Source of the DNA: Serratia marcescens
GTDB lineage: Bacteria > Pseudomonadota > Gammaproteobacteria > Enterobacterales > Enterobacteriaceae
Assembly: GCF_029846115.1 (NCBI RefSeq)
Contig: NZ_JARVZZ010000001.1
Span: 1,798,001-1,862,000 of the forward strand
Length of the DNA: 64,000 nt
Direction: 5' to 3'
Below are positions 50,363 through 60,028 of the stretch, one piece after another (position 1 is the stretch's first letter; the number at the start of each line of letters is the position of its first letter). The notes under the pieces were generated by a model that ran no database searches, was not told the DNA's origin, and saw only the letters and a program-made list of their open reading frames with translations. The position numbers and the translations under genes are program-made.

Positions 50363-51241
50363 ATGTCCGCCAGCTACAGAATTTTTGATATCACCTTGAA
50401 AAGTAAAACGCTGATTTCACCTTCGCTGGTGCGCTGCGTGTTTGAAGGTGCGGATATTCATCGGATGAAGCTTGAAGCGCCAGATCAGCGCATCAAACTG
50501 TTGTTCCCGGCGGCGGACGGCAAGATCCCGCAGTTGGTCAACAGCCCGGACTGGTACGGCGATTACATGGCGATCCCCAAAGAACAGCGTCCGGTGATGC
50601 GCACCTATACGCTGCGTGCGTTGCGCCGTGAGCAGAATCAGATGGACGTCGAATTCGTGCTGCATGGCGTGAACGGTCCGGCTTCCGCCTGGGCGACCCA
50701 CGCCGAGCCGGGTGATGCCATTCAGACGGTCGCGCCCAACGGCGAGTTCGGCGGCGACAGCGGCGGCTACGAATGGGCGCCGCCGGCGCAGTTGCAGCAG
50801 GCGCTGTTGATCGCCGATGAGACGGCGGTGCCGGCGGCGATGGGTATTCTGGAGCAGCTGGCGCAGCAGGCCAATCCGCCGCGGGTGCAGGCATTCTTCG
50901 AGGTGCCGGTGGCGGGGGATTGCCTGGATTTGGCCCGTTTCCCGTTCGCTGAGGTTTACTGGCTGCCGCGCGACGTAGGGCACCAACTGGCACACGGCAC
51001 GCTGCTGGTGGAGGCGGTGCGCCAGCGGGTCGACATTCCCGCGTCGGCGTGCGCGCAGGCGCAGTCCCTGGCGGAAAGCAGCCTGAGCGATGAGGTGTTG
51101 TGGGAGCGGGCGGCCGGCGGTAACGCTTTTTATGCCTGGGTGGCGGCCGAGTCTTCCACGGTGAAAACGCTGCGGCGTTATCTGATCGGCGAACGCGATT
51201 TGGATCGCGCTACCGTCAACTTCATGGCCTATTGGTGCTGA
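50363..51241 (+). CDS. Siderophore-interacting protein (NADPH/FAD ferric-siderophore reductase, ViuB-like)
   Basis: 292 residues. N-terminal FAD-binding barrel (about 5-125; RTYTLRALRREQNQMDVEFVLHG with the RxYT flavin motif) and C-terminal SIP domain (about 135-265; LLIADETAVPAAMGILE, FYAWVAAESSTVKTLRRYL). Such proteins reduce imported ferric siderophores in the cytoplasm, releasing iron. Divergent from the IutA-like receptor and sharing the Fur-box region, so the two form an iron-uptake pair. The C-terminus FMAYWC is family-like. Confidence 0.87.
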   Translation: MSASYRIFDITLKSKTLISPSLVRCVFEGADIHRMKLEAPDQRIKLLFPAADGKIPQLVNSPDWYGDYMAIPKEQRPVMRTYTLRALRREQNQMDVEFVLHGVNGPASAWATHAEPGDAIQTVAPNGEFGGDSGGYEWAPPAQLQQALLIADETAVPAAMGILEQLAQQANPPRVQAFFEVPVAGDCLDLARFPFAEVYWLPRDVGHQLAHGTLLVEAVRQRVDIPASACAQAQSLAESSLSDEVLWERAAGGNAFYAWVAAESSTVKTLRRYLIGERDLDRATVNFMAYWC

Positions 51242-51377
51242 ACGCGCGGCCCTTTTCCGGCATTGACGCTGGAGAAGGGCATGCCGCTGCCATTTCCCAC
51301 CCACGAATAATCGCTTGCCAGCGGGTAGTTCGACCGTGTTATGTTCCGCTGAAACGAAGGTTACAGCGAGAACGATA

Positions 51378-52217
51378 ATGCAACGGTTCGACGAACGCCT
51401 GCGCCGCGACTACCCACAGCTGACGCCGCAGGAGCAGCGGGTGGCCGACTTCATCTTCGATCACTATGACGATTTGATCGGTTACAACAGCGCCGAGCTG
51501 GCGCGCCTGAGCGGCGTTTCCAAAGCCACGGTCAGCCGCTTGTTCAAACGGCTGGGCTACCCCAACTACCGCGCCATGCGCGATGAGCTTCGCACCCTGC
51601 GCCAGAGCGGCATGCCGCTGACCGACAGCCGCGATGCGGTGCAGGGCGATACGCTGTTGGCGCGGCACTGTAAGCAGGAAATGGCCAACCTCACCCGCTG
51701 GGTAAAGCAGATCGATGCGGTACAGTTCAGCGCGGCGATCGCCGCACTGACGCAGGCGCGAGGCGTACTGCTGCTGGGGCTGCGCAACAGCTATCCGGTG
51801 GCGATGCACCTGCGCCAGCAGCTGATGCAGGTGCGTGAACAGGTTCTGCTGGCGCCGCAGCCGGGGCAGACGCTGGCGGAAGATCTGGCGGGGCTGACGC
51901 CGCAGGACATGGCGGTGGTGGTGGCGTTCCGTCGCCGGCCGCGTCAGATAAAGGCGGTGCTGACGCTGTTGCAAAGTCGCGGAGTACCGACGCTGCTGAT
52001 CTGCGAGCCGCAGGCGCAGGCGCTGTTTCCGTTGGCCAACTGGCACTTGACCGTGCCGCTCGACAGCGTGTCGGCGTTCGACAGCTATGCCGCTGCCATG
52101 AGCCTGGCCAGCCTGCTCAGCAATGCGTTGCTGCATGAGCGGCTGGCTCAGGGGCGGCAGCGTATTCATCACGTCGCCGAACTGTTCCAGGCGCTGGACG
52201 AACTGGAGCTGCGTTAA
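51378..52217 (+). CDS. MurR/RpiR-family transcriptional regulator, HpxU-like
   Basis: 279 residues from the ATG at 51378. N-terminal RpiR helix-turn-helix (about 1-78; SAELARLSGVSKATVSRLFKRLGYPNYRAMRDEL) and a C-terminal SIS domain (about 120-250; GVLLLGLRNSYPVAMHLRQQL), which normally binds a phosphosugar. In NCBI naming, RpiR regulators next to hpxJ and hpxK are called HpxU; here the effector is unknown and may be a ureide. A 200-base gap with a CCGCC-gttta-GGCGG hairpin separates it from the aminotransferase gene it probably controls. Confidence 0.75.
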   Translation: MQRFDERLRRDYPQLTPQEQRVADFIFDHYDDLIGYNSAELARLSGVSKATVSRLFKRLGYPNYRAMRDELRTLRQSGMPLTDSRDAVQGDTLLARHCKQEMANLTRWVKQIDAVQFSAAIAALTQARGVLLLGLRNSYPVAMHLRQQLMQVREQVLLAPQPGQTLAEDLAGLTPQDMAVVVAFRRRPRQIKAVLTLLQSRGVPTLLICEPQAQALFPLANWHLTVPLDSVSAFDSYAAAMSLASLLSNALLHERLAQGRQRIHHVAELFQALDELELR

Positions 52218-52425
52218 GCGCGGCAGGTCATTTCCCTTCCTTCACCTACCGCCGTTTAAGGCGGATCGGTCACCTCATTTTGTTACTTTGGTTTCATTTA
52301 TTGGTTATAAGAATCTTTTGTTTCAACTGAATTCCTATCGGGAGTAGGCTATTGGGCAGCAAACAAACGTCATGTCGACGCTGAAGGCATAACTCAATAA
52401 CTTACTAAGCTGACAGGGAATGAAC

Positions 52426-53670
52426 ATGTTGGATATCTCGCAATTCGATCAGATTAACCCGCCGGCGCGCCTGCTGATGGGGCCGGGGCCGATCAACGCC
52501 GATCCGCGCGTACTGCGCGCCATGTCGAGCCAGCTGATCGGCCAGTACGATCCGGCGATGACCGGCTATATGAATCAGGTCATGGCGCTGTACCGCGCGC
52601 TGTTCCGCACCGAAAACCGCTGGACGATGCTGGTGGACGGCACCTCGCGCGCCGGCATCGAAGCGATGCTGGTTTCCGCTATTCGGCCGGGCGATAAGGT
52701 GTTGGTGCCGGTCTTCGGCCGTTTCGGGCATCTGCTGTGCGAGATTGCCCGCCGCTGCCGTGCCGAGGTACACACGATCGAGGTACCGTGGGGCGAGGTG
52801 TTCAGCGCCGATCGCATCGAAGACGCGATTAAGCGAGTGCGTCCGCGCCTGCTGCTGACGGTGCAGGGCGACACCTCCACCACCATGCTGCAGCCGCTGC
52901 ATGAGCTGGGCGATATCTGCCGCCGCCACGGCGTGCTGTTCTATACCGACGCAACGGCTTCCTTTGGCGGCAACCCGTTGGAGACCGATGCCTGGGGGCT
53001 GGATGCGGTCTCCGCCGGGCTGCAGAAGTGCCTGGGCGGGCCCTCCGGCAGTTCGCCGGTCACTCTCAGCCCGCAGTTTGAAGAGATTGTGCGCCGCCGT
53101 AAATGCGTGGAGGAGGGGATCCGCACCGCCGAGCATGCCGACGGCGACGACGAGATGATCTACTCCAACTATTTCGACCTCGGCATGATCATGGATTATT
53201 GGGGGCCGGAGCGTCTCAATCACCATACCGAAGCCACCAGCATGCTGTTCGCGGCGCGAGAATGCGCGCGAGTGATCCTCGAAGAAGGGCTGGATCACGC
53301 CATCGCTCGCCACCGGCTGCACGGCGCGGCAATGCTGGCGGGCATCCGGGGCATGGGGCTGGCGGTGTTCGGCGATCTCGATCACCGCATGAACAACGTG
53401 CTCGGCGTGATGATCCCGCCGCAGGTGCACGGCGAACAGGTGCGGCAGATGATGCTGAACGACTTCGCCATCGAAATCGGCACCTCGTTCGGCCCGCTGC
53501 AGGGCAAGATCTGGCGCATCGGCACCATGGGCTACAACGCGCGCAAGGATTGCGTGCTGCAAACCCTGGCGGCGCTGGAGGCGGTGTTGAATCGTCTCGG
53601 CTTCGCCAGCAAGCAGGGCGAGGCGTTGCAGGCCGCCTGGAACGTTTATGACGCAGGCAAACGTGGATGA
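52426..53670 (+). CDS. hpxJ: (S)-ureidoglycine-glyoxylate aminotransferase (PucG/HpxJ family)
   Basis: 414 residues. ATG at 52426 is preferred over 52420 because AGGGA lies 6 bases before it. Class V PLP aminotransferase; the PLP lysine is in SAGLQKCLGGPSGSSP (about 202), and GPGPINADPRVLRAM near the N-terminus is typical of alanine-glyoxylate and ureidoglycine-glyoxylate transaminases. It would convert ureidoglycine plus glyoxylate to oxalurate and glycine. The stop overlaps the following amidohydrolase start by four bases (ATGA), and that enzyme makes ureidoglycine, which supports this substrate over alanine. Confidence 0.82.
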   Translation: MLDISQFDQINPPARLLMGPGPINADPRVLRAMSSQLIGQYDPAMTGYMNQVMALYRALFRTENRWTMLVDGTSRAGIEAMLVSAIRPGDKVLVPVFGRFGHLLCEIARRCRAEVHTIEVPWGEVFSADRIEDAIKRVRPRLLLTVQGDTSTTMLQPLHELGDICRRHGVLFYTDATASFGGNPLETDAWGLDAVSAGLQKCLGGPSGSSPVTLSPQFEEIVRRRKCVEEGIRTAEHADGDDEMIYSNYFDLGMIMDYWGPERLNHHTEATSMLFAARECARVILEEGLDHAIARHRLHGAAMLAGIRGMGLAVFGDLDHRMNNVLGVMIPPQVHGEQVRQMMLNDFAIEIGTSFGPLQGKIWRIGTMGYNARKDCVLQTLAALEAVLNRLGFASKQGEALQAAWNVYDAGKRG

Positions 53671-54920
53671 CGCCGGTGGAGGCGCAGCAGGCTGCCGCAC
53701 GGGTGATGGCGCGCTGTGACGAGCTGGCGGCGATCAGCGCAGAGCCCGATCGGCTGACGCGTCTTTATCTCTCTGCTGAACATCGGCGCGCCAATCGTCT
53801 GGTCGGAGAGTGGATGCGCGAGAGCGGGATGCAGGTTTGGCAGGACAGCGTCGGTAATATCTGCGGCCGTTATGAAGGGCTCACGCCCGCTGCCCCCGCG
53901 CTGCTGCTCGGTTCGCATCTGGACACGGTGCGCAACGCCGGGCGCTATGACGGCATGCTCGGCGTGCTCACGGCGCTGGAAACGGTGGCGCACTATCACC
54001 GCCAGGGGCGTCGATTGCCGCTGGCGCTGGAGGTGATCGGCTTTGCCGACGAAGAGGGCGCGCGCTTTGGCGTCACGCTGCTCGGCAGCCGCGGCCTGAC
54101 CGGCCAGTGGCCCGCAGAGTGGCTGGCGTGCACCGACGCCGACGGCATCAGCGTGGCACAGGCCATGCGCGACTTTGGGCTGGATCCGGCGGCGATTGCG
54201 CAGGCGCGTCGCGCGCCAAACGAAATTCGCGCCTATCTCGAATTGCATATCGAACAGGGCCCGTGTCTGGAGGCAGCCGATTTGGCGCTGGGCGTGGTGA
54301 CGGCGATCAATGGCGCGCGCCGGCTTACCTGCACTTTCAACGGTGAGGCGGGCCACGCCGGCACGGTGCCGATGGGGCAGCGCAAAGACGCGTTGGCGGC
54401 CGCGGCGGAATGGATGATGGCGGTCGAAACGCTGACCCGCGCCGCCGATCCGCATTTGGTGGCCACCGTGGGGTGTATTGAATGCCTGCCGGGCGCGGTC
54501 AATGTGATCCCCGGTGAAGTGCGATTGACGCTCGACGTCCGCGGCCCGCAGGATGCGCAACTGGCGGCGCTATTGTCGGCGTTGCTGGCGCAGGCGCAGG
54601 CGATCTGCGTACGCCGCGGAGTACGCTTCGCCAGTGAAGAGTTTTACCGCATTGACGCCACCGCCTGCGACGCGGAGCTGCAGCACCGTTGGCAGGCGGC
54701 CGTCGAGCAGGTACAGGGGCGCGGCCTGGCGCTGCCGAGCGGCGCCGGTCACGATGCCATCGCCGTGGCGGCGCACTGGCCGGTCGGCATGCTGTTCGTG
54801 CGTTGCGCCGGCGGCGTCAGTCATCATCCTGACGAAGCGGTGCGGCCGGCGGACGTAGCGCTGGCGATCCGGGCCTATTGCCTGATGATCGCCGGCTGGG
54901 AGAAGGGGGAATCAGTCTAA
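53667..54920 (+). CDS. hpxK: Allantoate amidohydrolase (M20 family, AllC/HpxK-like)
   Basis: 417 residues. M20 peptidase-like amidase with metal motifs GSHLDTV (about 88), GFADEEGARFG (about 125) and the dimerisation-domain GEAGHAGTVPM (about 226); the C-terminal CAGGVSHHPDE supplies the last histidine. It hydrolyses allantoate to ureidoglycine, carbon dioxide and ammonia. N-carbamoyl amino acid hydrolases are close relatives, but coupling to the upstream ureidoglycine aminotransferase favours allantoate. It ends 9 bases into the convergent yafV. Confidence 0.82.
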   Translation: MTPVEAQQAAARVMARCDELAAISAEPDRLTRLYLSAEHRRANRLVGEWMRESGMQVWQDSVGNICGRYEGLTPAAPALLLGSHLDTVRNAGRYDGMLGVLTALETVAHYHRQGRRLPLALEVIGFADEEGARFGVTLLGSRGLTGQWPAEWLACTDADGISVAQAMRDFGLDPAAIAQARRAPNEIRAYLELHIEQGPCLEAADLALGVVTAINGARRLTCTFNGEAGHAGTVPMGQRKDALAAAAEWMMAVETLTRAADPHLVATVGCIECLPGAVNVIPGEVRLTLDVRGPQDAQLAALLSALLAQAQAICVRRGVRFASEEFYRIDATACDAELQHRWQAAVEQVQGRGLALPSGAGHDAIAVAAHWPVGMLFVRCAGGVSHHPDEAVRPADVALAIRAYCLMIAGWEKGESV

Positions 54921-55685
54921 ACGCAGAAAGCTGTCGGCATCGCGCCAGGCCGGGAAGGCGCTGCGGTAACTCTGCAGGGTTTCCAGCGACAGCTCGGCGT
55001 CCAACCGCGTGGCCGCGCCGGGCTCCGCATCCGCCAGGATCTCGCCCTGAGGGCTGATGATCAAGCTGTCTCCGCTGTAGTTCAGGCCGTTGGGATCTTC
55101 GCCTACCCGGTTGCAGCCCGCCACATACACCTGATTTTCAATCGCCCGCGCCGCCAGCAGCGTTTGCCAATGGCTGCTGCGCGGCGCCGGCCAGTTGGCG
55201 ACGTACAGCGCCAGATCGTAATCCTGCTGATAGCGCGCCCAAACCGGGAAACGCAGGTCGTAGCAGATCTGCGGCAGGATGCGCCAGCCGCGCCACTCGA
55301 AGATTTCACGCCGGTTGCCGGCCTGGTAGTGCAGGTGTTCGCCGGCCATGCGGAACAGGTGGCGTTTGTCATAGGCGTGCACCTGGCCGCCCGGCTCCAC
55401 CAACAGGAAGCGGTTGACCGCGCCCTCGTCGGTTTTCAGCGCCACGCTGCCGCCGATTAACGCGTGGCTTTTCACCGCCCAACCGTGCAGCCATTCGATC
55501 ACCTGCTGTTCGGGCAGCGCGCTCTCGCCGGCATCCATGGCGAAACCGGTGGTGAACATCTCCGGCAAGACGATGAGATCTCGGCCAACGATCGGCGCCA
55601 GCAACGCATCGAAAGCCGCCAGGTTGGCGGGGCCGTCGCGCCAGACCAGCGGTTGCTGCAACAGGGTAATTTTTAAAGTCGACAT
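54912..55685 (-). CDS. yafV: Omega-amidase YafV (2-oxoglutaramate amidase, nitrilase superfamily)
   Basis: 257 residues (E. coli YafV 256). The nitrilase triad is visible: Glu in VLPEMFTTGF (about 42), Lys in YDKRHLFRMAGEH (about 107) and Cys in QICYDLRFPVWAR (about 141). It hydrolyses alpha-ketoglutaramate and related omega-amides. The ATG lies 13 bases inside the 3' end of ybdL, so the two are coupled: ybdL transaminates with glutamine, producing ketoglutaramate, which YafV removes. This is a known pairing in methionine salvage. Confidence 0.93.
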   Translation of the reverse strand: MSTLKITLLQQPLVWRDGPANLAAFDALLAPIVGRDLIVLPEMFTTGFAMDAGESALPEQQVIEWLHGWAVKSHALIGGSVALKTDEGAVNRFLLVEPGGQVHAYDKRHLFRMAGEHLHYQAGNRREIFEWRGWRILPQICYDLRFPVWARYQQDYDLALYVANWPAPRSSHWQTLLAARAIENQVYVAGCNRVGEDPNGLNYSGDSLIISPQGEILADAEPGAATRLDAELSLETLQSYRSAFPAWRDADSFLRLD

Positions 55686-56833
55686 AACCGCTCCGCAGCT
55701 GCATCCAGCGTGGCGTCCTGTTTAGCGAAGCACAGCCGGATCAATTTATGAGGGAAAGGATCGGCACAGAAGACCGACAGCGGAATGGCCGCCACGCCCA
55801 CGTGCTCGGTTAACCAATGGCAGAATGCCACATCGTCCAGATCGGAGATGGCGCTGTAGTCTGCCAGCAAGAAGTATGTACCCGCGCAGGGTAAAATTTC
55901 CAGTCGGCTGCTCGCCAGCGCTTGCACAAAGCGGTCGCGTTTGGCGCGATAGAACGCCGGAAGCTGTCGCCAGTGCTCCGGCTCGGCGCGCAGGCTATCC
56001 GCCAGCGCCAGCTGCGCCGGGGTATTGACCGAAAAGGTCAGGTATTGATGCACTTTGCGCACCTCGGCACTCAGCGCGGCGGGCGCCACGCAGTAACCCA
56101 CTTTCCAGCCGGTCATGTGGAAGGTTTTACCGAAGGAGGACACCGCGATCGCGCGCTGGCGCAGCTGCGGGTGGGCCAGCACGCTGGCGTGCCCGCCTTT
56201 GGCGAAGCAGATGTGTTCGTAAACCTCGTCGCTGAGCACGTAGATTTCGCGTTCGGCGATAGCGTGCCACAGCTGCTGCATGTCTTCCGCCTGCCAGGCG
56301 GTAGCGGACGGGTTGTGCGGCGTGTTGACGATCACCAGGCGGGTGCGCGGTGACAGCGCGGCGGCGAACTTTGGCCAATCCACGGCAAACGCGGGCGGCT
56401 GCAGGGCGATGCGTTTGAGTATGCCGCCGGCCAGCGTCACCGCCGGTGCATAGCTGTCGTAGCTGGGATCGAAACAGATCACCTCGTCGCCGGGGCGCAC
56501 CAGCGCACTGATGGCGGCAAACAGCGCTTCGGTGGCGCCGGCGGTGACGGTCACTTCGGCGGCGGCGTCCGGCTGCCAGCCATACAGCTCGGCGGTTTTG
56601 TCGGCGATGGCTTCCCGCAGCGGCGCCACGCCGGTCATCGGCGCATATTGGTTGGCGCCCTGGGCGACGTGCCAGGCCAGACGTTCTTTCAGGTAGTCTG
56701 GGCCGTCGAAATCGGGGAAGCCCTGAGACAGGTTGATCGCCTGGTGCTGCTGCGCCAGCGCGCTCATCTGGGTAAAGATGGTGGTGCCCAGTGAGGGCAG
56801 TTTGCTTTCGGGAACCAATGCGGAAGTGCTCAT
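55673..56833 (-). CDS. ybdL: Methionine (glutamine-type) aminotransferase YbdL, last step of methionine salvage
   Basis: 386 residues (E. coli YbdL 386). Class I PLP aminotransferase with LSQGFPDFDGP, NPHNPSATAW and the PLP lysine in SSFGKTFHMTGWKVGY (about 238). YbdL prefers methionine and aromatic amino acids with keto-methylthiobutyrate, so it can act as MtnE, aminating 2-keto-4-methylthiobutyrate to methionine. Overlap with yafV and adjacency to mtnBCD support that role. The two operons are divergent, with a MetJ-like site in the gap. Confidence 0.9.
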   Translation of the reverse strand: MSTSALVPESKLPSLGTTIFTQMSALAQQHQAINLSQGFPDFDGPDYLKERLAWHVAQGANQYAPMTGVAPLREAIADKTAELYGWQPDAAAEVTVTAGATEALFAAISALVRPGDEVICFDPSYDSYAPAVTLAGGILKRIALQPPAFAVDWPKFAAALSPRTRLVIVNTPHNPSATAWQAEDMQQLWHAIAEREIYVLSDEVYEHICFAKGGHASVLAHPQLRQRAIAVSSFGKTFHMTGWKVGYCVAPAALSAEVRKVHQYLTFSVNTPAQLALADSLRAEPEHWRQLPAFYRAKRDRFVQALASSRLEILPCAGTYFLLADYSAISDLDDVAFCHWLTEHVGVAAIPLSVFCADPFPHKLIRLCFAKQDATLDAAAERLCRL

Positions 56834-56899
56834 AGCAGGTGAATACTCCAGGCGCTTATATTGCCGTCAATATAACACGATGCTAGTATTTGGCAATCA

Positions 56900-56915
56900 A
56901 GACGCTTAGATGGCT
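56900..56915 (+). promoter_or_regulatory. Tandem Met-box pair (MetJ site) between ybdL and mtnB
   Basis: AGACGCTT and AGATGGCT are adjacent 8-mers each matching AGACGTCT at 6 of 8 positions, the minimal two-box MetJ operator. Divergent ybdL and mtnB flank it. Confidence 0.6.
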
Positions 56916-56997
56916 AAATTCGAAAAAGTGCTTAGCCCGCCACGCGGCAGGCAAAGCTTCTTCTGCCGGCCGCCTTACCGAACGGGAAACGATAATA

Positions 56998-57612
56998 ATG
57001 ACGGATAATCCGCAACTTACCGCATTGCTGGCGGCCTGCCACTGGATTGGCGACAAAGGCTGGTGCCCGGCGACCGGCGGCAACATGTCGCTGCGCCTGG
57101 ACGAACGTCAGTGCCTGGTCACCGAGTCCGGCAAAGACAAGGGTAGCCTGAGCGCCGCCGATTTTCTGCAGGTGGATATCGCCGACAATCATGTGCCGAG
57201 CGGCCGCACGCCATCGGCGGAGACTGGGCTGCATACGCTGCTCTACCGCCTGTCTGCGCACATCGGCGCGGTGCTGCATACCCATTCCGTCAACGCTACC
57301 GTCTTGTCGCGGGTGGAACGCGGCGATGCGCTGGTGTTGCAGGGGTACGAAATGCAGAAGTCGCTGGCCGGCCAGCGCAGCCACCTGGACAGCGTGGCGA
57401 TCCCCATTTTCGACAACGATCAGGACATTCCCCAGCTGGCTGCGCGCGTGGCGGCCTATGCCGAGGCCACGCCGTTGCAATACGGCTTTCTGGTGCGCGG
57501 CCACGGTCTGTATTGCTGGGGGAGTCAGGTGGCGGAAGCTCGCCGTCATCTCGAAGGGCTGGAATTCTTGTTCCAGTGTGAACTGCAACGCCGCTTACTG
57601 GAGGCGAAATGA
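56998..57612 (+). CDS. mtnB: Methylthioribulose-1-phosphate dehydratase
   Basis: 204 residues from the ATG at 56998 ([22 protein letters not shown]), the usual MtnB length; an upstream open frame adds 36 unconserved codons. Class II aldolase fold; zinc ligands in [15 protein letters not shown] (about 93-107) and [10 protein letters not shown] (about 168). It converts methylthioribulose-1-P to diketo-methylthiopentyl-1-P. The ribosome site is weak (GGGAAACG). Overlaps mtnC by four bases. Confidence 0.95.
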   Translation: MTDNPQLTALLAACHWIGDKGWCPATGGNMSLRLDERQCLVTESGKDKGSLSAADFLQVDIADNHVPSGRTPSAETGLHTLLYRLSAHIGAVLHTHSVNATVLSRVERGDALVLQGYEMQKSLAGQRSHLDSVAIPIFDNDQDIPQLAARVAAYAEATPLQYGFLVRGHGLYCWGSQVAEARRHLEGLEFLFQCELQRRLLEAK

Positions 57613-58298
57613 TCCGCGCTATCGTGACCGATATTGAAGGTACCACCAGCGATATTCGCTTCGTGCATCAGGTACTGTTTCCTTACGCCCGCGAACGGCT
57701 GGCAGATTTTGTGCGCCGCCATGCCGCTGAGAGCGAAGTCGCCGCACCGCTGGCGGCGCTGCGCGCTGAAATTGACCAGCCGCAGGCTGATCTCGACACG
57801 CTGATCGCCGCCCTGTACCGCTTTATGGATGAAGATCGCAAATCCACCGCGCTCAAGGCGTTGCAGGGCATTATCTGGCGCAGCGGTTACCGCGAAGGGG
57901 ACTTCCGTGGGCATCTGTATCCGGAAGTCGCGGGACAGTTGGCCGCCTGGCAGCGGCAGGGAGTGAAGCTTTACGTCTATTCCTCCGGTTCGGTGGAGGC
58001 GCAGAAGCTGCTGTTCGGCCACAGCGACGCGGGCGATCTGCAGCCGCTGTTCAGCGGCTATTTCGATACGCACGTCGGCGCCAAGCGTGAAACCGCGTCG
58101 TATCGCAACATCGCGCAGGCTATCGGCATCGCGCCCGACGAGCTGCTGTTTTTGTCCGACATCCACCAGGAGCTGGATGCGGCGCAGACCGCCGGCTGGC
58201 ATACCTGCCAGCTGATCCGCGATGACGCGGACGACCAGAGCCAGCATCCGCAGGTTAACCGTTTTGATCGTATCGATTTAGGGGAGTTCGTCTCATGA
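57609..58298 (+). CDS. mtnC: Enolase-phosphatase E1
   Basis: 229 residues. HAD phosphatase with motif [12 protein letters not shown] (D8, E10 replacing the usual second Asp, typical of this family), motif II YSSGS and motif [15 protein letters not shown]. It enolises and dephosphorylates the MtnB product to the acireductone. ATGA overlap with mtnB and with mtnD places it in the mtnBCD operon. Confidence 0.96.
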   Translation: MIRAIVTDIEGTTSDIRFVHQVLFPYARERLADFVRRHAAESEVAAPLAALRAEIDQPQADLDTLIAALYRFMDEDRKSTALKALQGIIWRSGYREGDFRGHLYPEVAGQLAAWQRQGVKLYVYSSGSVEAQKLLFGHSDAGDLQPLFSGYFDTHVGAKRETASYRNIAQAIGIAPDELLFLSDIHQELDAAQTAGWHTCQLIRDDADDQSQHPQVNRFDRIDLGEFVS

Positions 58299-58837
58299 GT
58301 GGATTGACCATTTTCAGCGATACAGCGCCGCAGCAGCCGCTGTGGCAGAGCCGCGATGCGCAGGAGATCCAGCGGCAGTTGGCGCAAATCGGCGTGCGCT
58401 TTGAGCGCTGGCAGGCAGATCGCGAGCTGGGCGACAATCCGCAGCCGGAGGCGGTGATCGCCGCCTATCAGCATGAGATAGACCGGCTGGTGGCGGAAAA
58501 GGGCTACCAGAGCTGGGACGTGATCAGCATGCGGCCGGACCACGAACAGCGCCAGGCGCTGCGCGAAAAATTCCTGTCCGAACATACGCACGGCGAAGAT
58601 GAAGTGCGCTTTTTCGTCGAAGGCGCAGGGCTGTTTTGCCTGCATCTGGACGGCAAGATCTTCCAGATCCTGTGCGAAAAGAACGATCTGATCTCGGTGC
58701 CGGCCAACACCCGGCACTGGTTCGATATGGGCTCGGCCCCGCATTTCACCGCGATCCGGGTGTTCGACAACCCGGAAGGCTGGGTGGCGCATTTCACCGG
58801 CGACAAGATCGCCGATGATTACCCGCGTCTGGACTGA
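58295..58837 (+). CDS. mtnD: Acireductone dioxygenase
   Basis: 180 residues. Cupin with metal ligands in [19 protein letters not shown] (about 96-114) and the second motif [12 protein letters not shown] (about 135). With iron bound it gives formate and 2-keto-4-methylthiobutyrate, the methionine precursor; with nickel it makes a dead-end product and carbon monoxide. Last gene of mtnBCD, convergent with mtnA. Confidence 0.96.
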   Translation: MSGLTIFSDTAPQQPLWQSRDAQEIQRQLAQIGVRFERWQADRELGDNPQPEAVIAAYQHEIDRLVAEKGYQSWDVISMRPDHEQRQALREKFLSEHTHGEDEVRFFVEGAGLFCLHLDGKIFQILCEKNDLISVPANTRHWFDMGSAPHFTAIRVFDNPEGWVAHFTGDKIADDYPRLD

Positions 58838-58854
58838 TCGCCAATCGGCGGGCG

Positions 58855-59883
58855 TTAACCCAACGCCCGCCGGAAGATCCCCGCTTCAACCTGCTGCGGT
58901 GTAATCACGCCGCTGTCGAATACCCATCCGCTGATAAGCTTCGCCGGCGTGACGTCGAACGCCGGATTGTAGACCGGCGCATCGGCAGGCGCCCACTGGC
59001 AGGCGCCGAAGCTGCCTGAAACGCCGGTGACTTCGGCCGCCGCGCGCTGCTCGATCGGGATGGCGGCGCCGTCCGGGCAGTGTGGATCGTGGGTGGTATG
59101 CGGGGCGGCCACGTAGAAGGGGATGCCGTGATAGTGCGCCAGCACCGCCAGGCTGTAAGTGCCGATTTTGTTGGCGACGTCGCCGTTGGTGGCGATGCGA
59201 TCCGCGCCGACCCACACTGCATCGACCTGGCCCTGCGCCATCAGGCTGGCGGCCATCGAATCGCAGATCAGGCGATAGGGAATGCCCAGCTCGCCCAGTT
59301 CCCAGGCGGTCAGGCGGCCGCCCTGCAGCAGCGGCCGGGTTTCATCGACCCACACCTGTTGCACCTTGCCCTGCCGGTGGGCGCGCCGCAGCACCCCGAG
59401 GGCGGTGCCGACGCCGGCGGTGGCCAATCCGCCGGTATTGCAGTGGGTCAGCAGGCGGCTGCCGGGTTTGACCAGCCCAGCGCCGTGATCGGCGATGCGA
59501 TCGCACAGCAGGCGATCTTCTTCCACCAACCGCAGCGCTTCGTTCGCCATCGCCGGTGCCCAATCAGGCTCGGCCAGCGCCAGCTTCATGCGATCCAGAT
59601 TATTCATCAGGTTGACCGCCGTCGGGCGGGCGGCGCGCAGCGTGTGCAGCGCCTGTTCCAACTCGGCACGCGATAGACCGCGTTCCGCGAGCAGCGCCAG
59701 CAGCAGGCTGGCGGACAGCCCGATCAGCGGCGCGCCGCGCACCCGCAGGCTGTGAATGTGCCCGACCAACTCTTCCACGCTGTCGCAGGCGCGCCACCGC
59801 TTTTCCTGCGGCAGGGCTTGCTGATCGAGGATCCAAAGGCGGTTGTCCTGCAGGGTCAAACTGGTGGTGTTAAGCGCTTGCAT
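58855..59883 (-). CDS. mtnA: Methylthioribose-1-phosphate isomerase
   Basis: 342 residues. eIF2B-related aldose isomerase; conserved [36 protein letters not shown] (catalytic Cys in HCNTGG, about 152), [21 protein letters not shown] (catalytic Asp) and ITPQQ. It opens methylthioribose-1-P to methylthioribulose-1-P for MtnB. Divergent from mtnK, with four Met boxes in the gap, so both are probably MetJ-repressed. Confidence 0.97.
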   Translation of the reverse strand: MQALNTTSLTLQDNRLWILDQQALPQEKRWRACDSVEELVGHIHSLRVRGAPLIGLSASLLLALLAERGLSRAELEQALHTLRAARPTAVNLMNNLDRMKLALAEPDWAPAMANEALRLVEEDRLLCDRIADHGAGLVKPGSRLLTHCNTGGLATAGVGTALGVLRRAHRQGKVQQVWVDETRPLLQGGRLTAWELGELGIPYRLICDSMAASLMAQGQVDAVWVGADRIATNGDVANKIGTYSLAVLAHYHGIPFYVAAPHTTHDPHCPDGAAIPIEQRAAAEVTGVSGSFGACQWAPADAPVYNPAFDVTPAKLISGWVFDSGVITPQQVEAGIFRRALG

Positions 59884-59947
59884 CGGCGGTTAATTCCTTG
59901 TTGCGTGGTTATTGCATCTGAAACGCTATTCTGCCAACATGACTTCC

Positions 59948-59979
59948 AGATGTATAGACGTCCAAATGCTTTTACGTCT
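59948..59979 (+). promoter_or_regulatory. Four tandem Met boxes (MetJ operator) between mtnA and mtnK
   Basis: AGATGTAT, AGACGTCC, AAATGCTT and TTACGTCT stand in unbroken 8-base register. Against AGACGTCT they match at 6, 7, 4 and 6 positions. Placed between divergent mtnA and mtnK. MetJ with S-adenosylmethionine would repress both. Confidence 0.85.
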
Positions 59980-60028
59980 AAATAAACAGGATTGCTAGGT
60001 CAGCGAGAGAGAACAGAGGGGTTGGGGA

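Noticed and set aside
56834..56997. Possible SAM riboswitch upstream of mtnB
   Set aside because: The leader is short and shows no SAM-I type stem arrangement; tandem Met boxes give a simpler explanation, as expected in enterobacteria.
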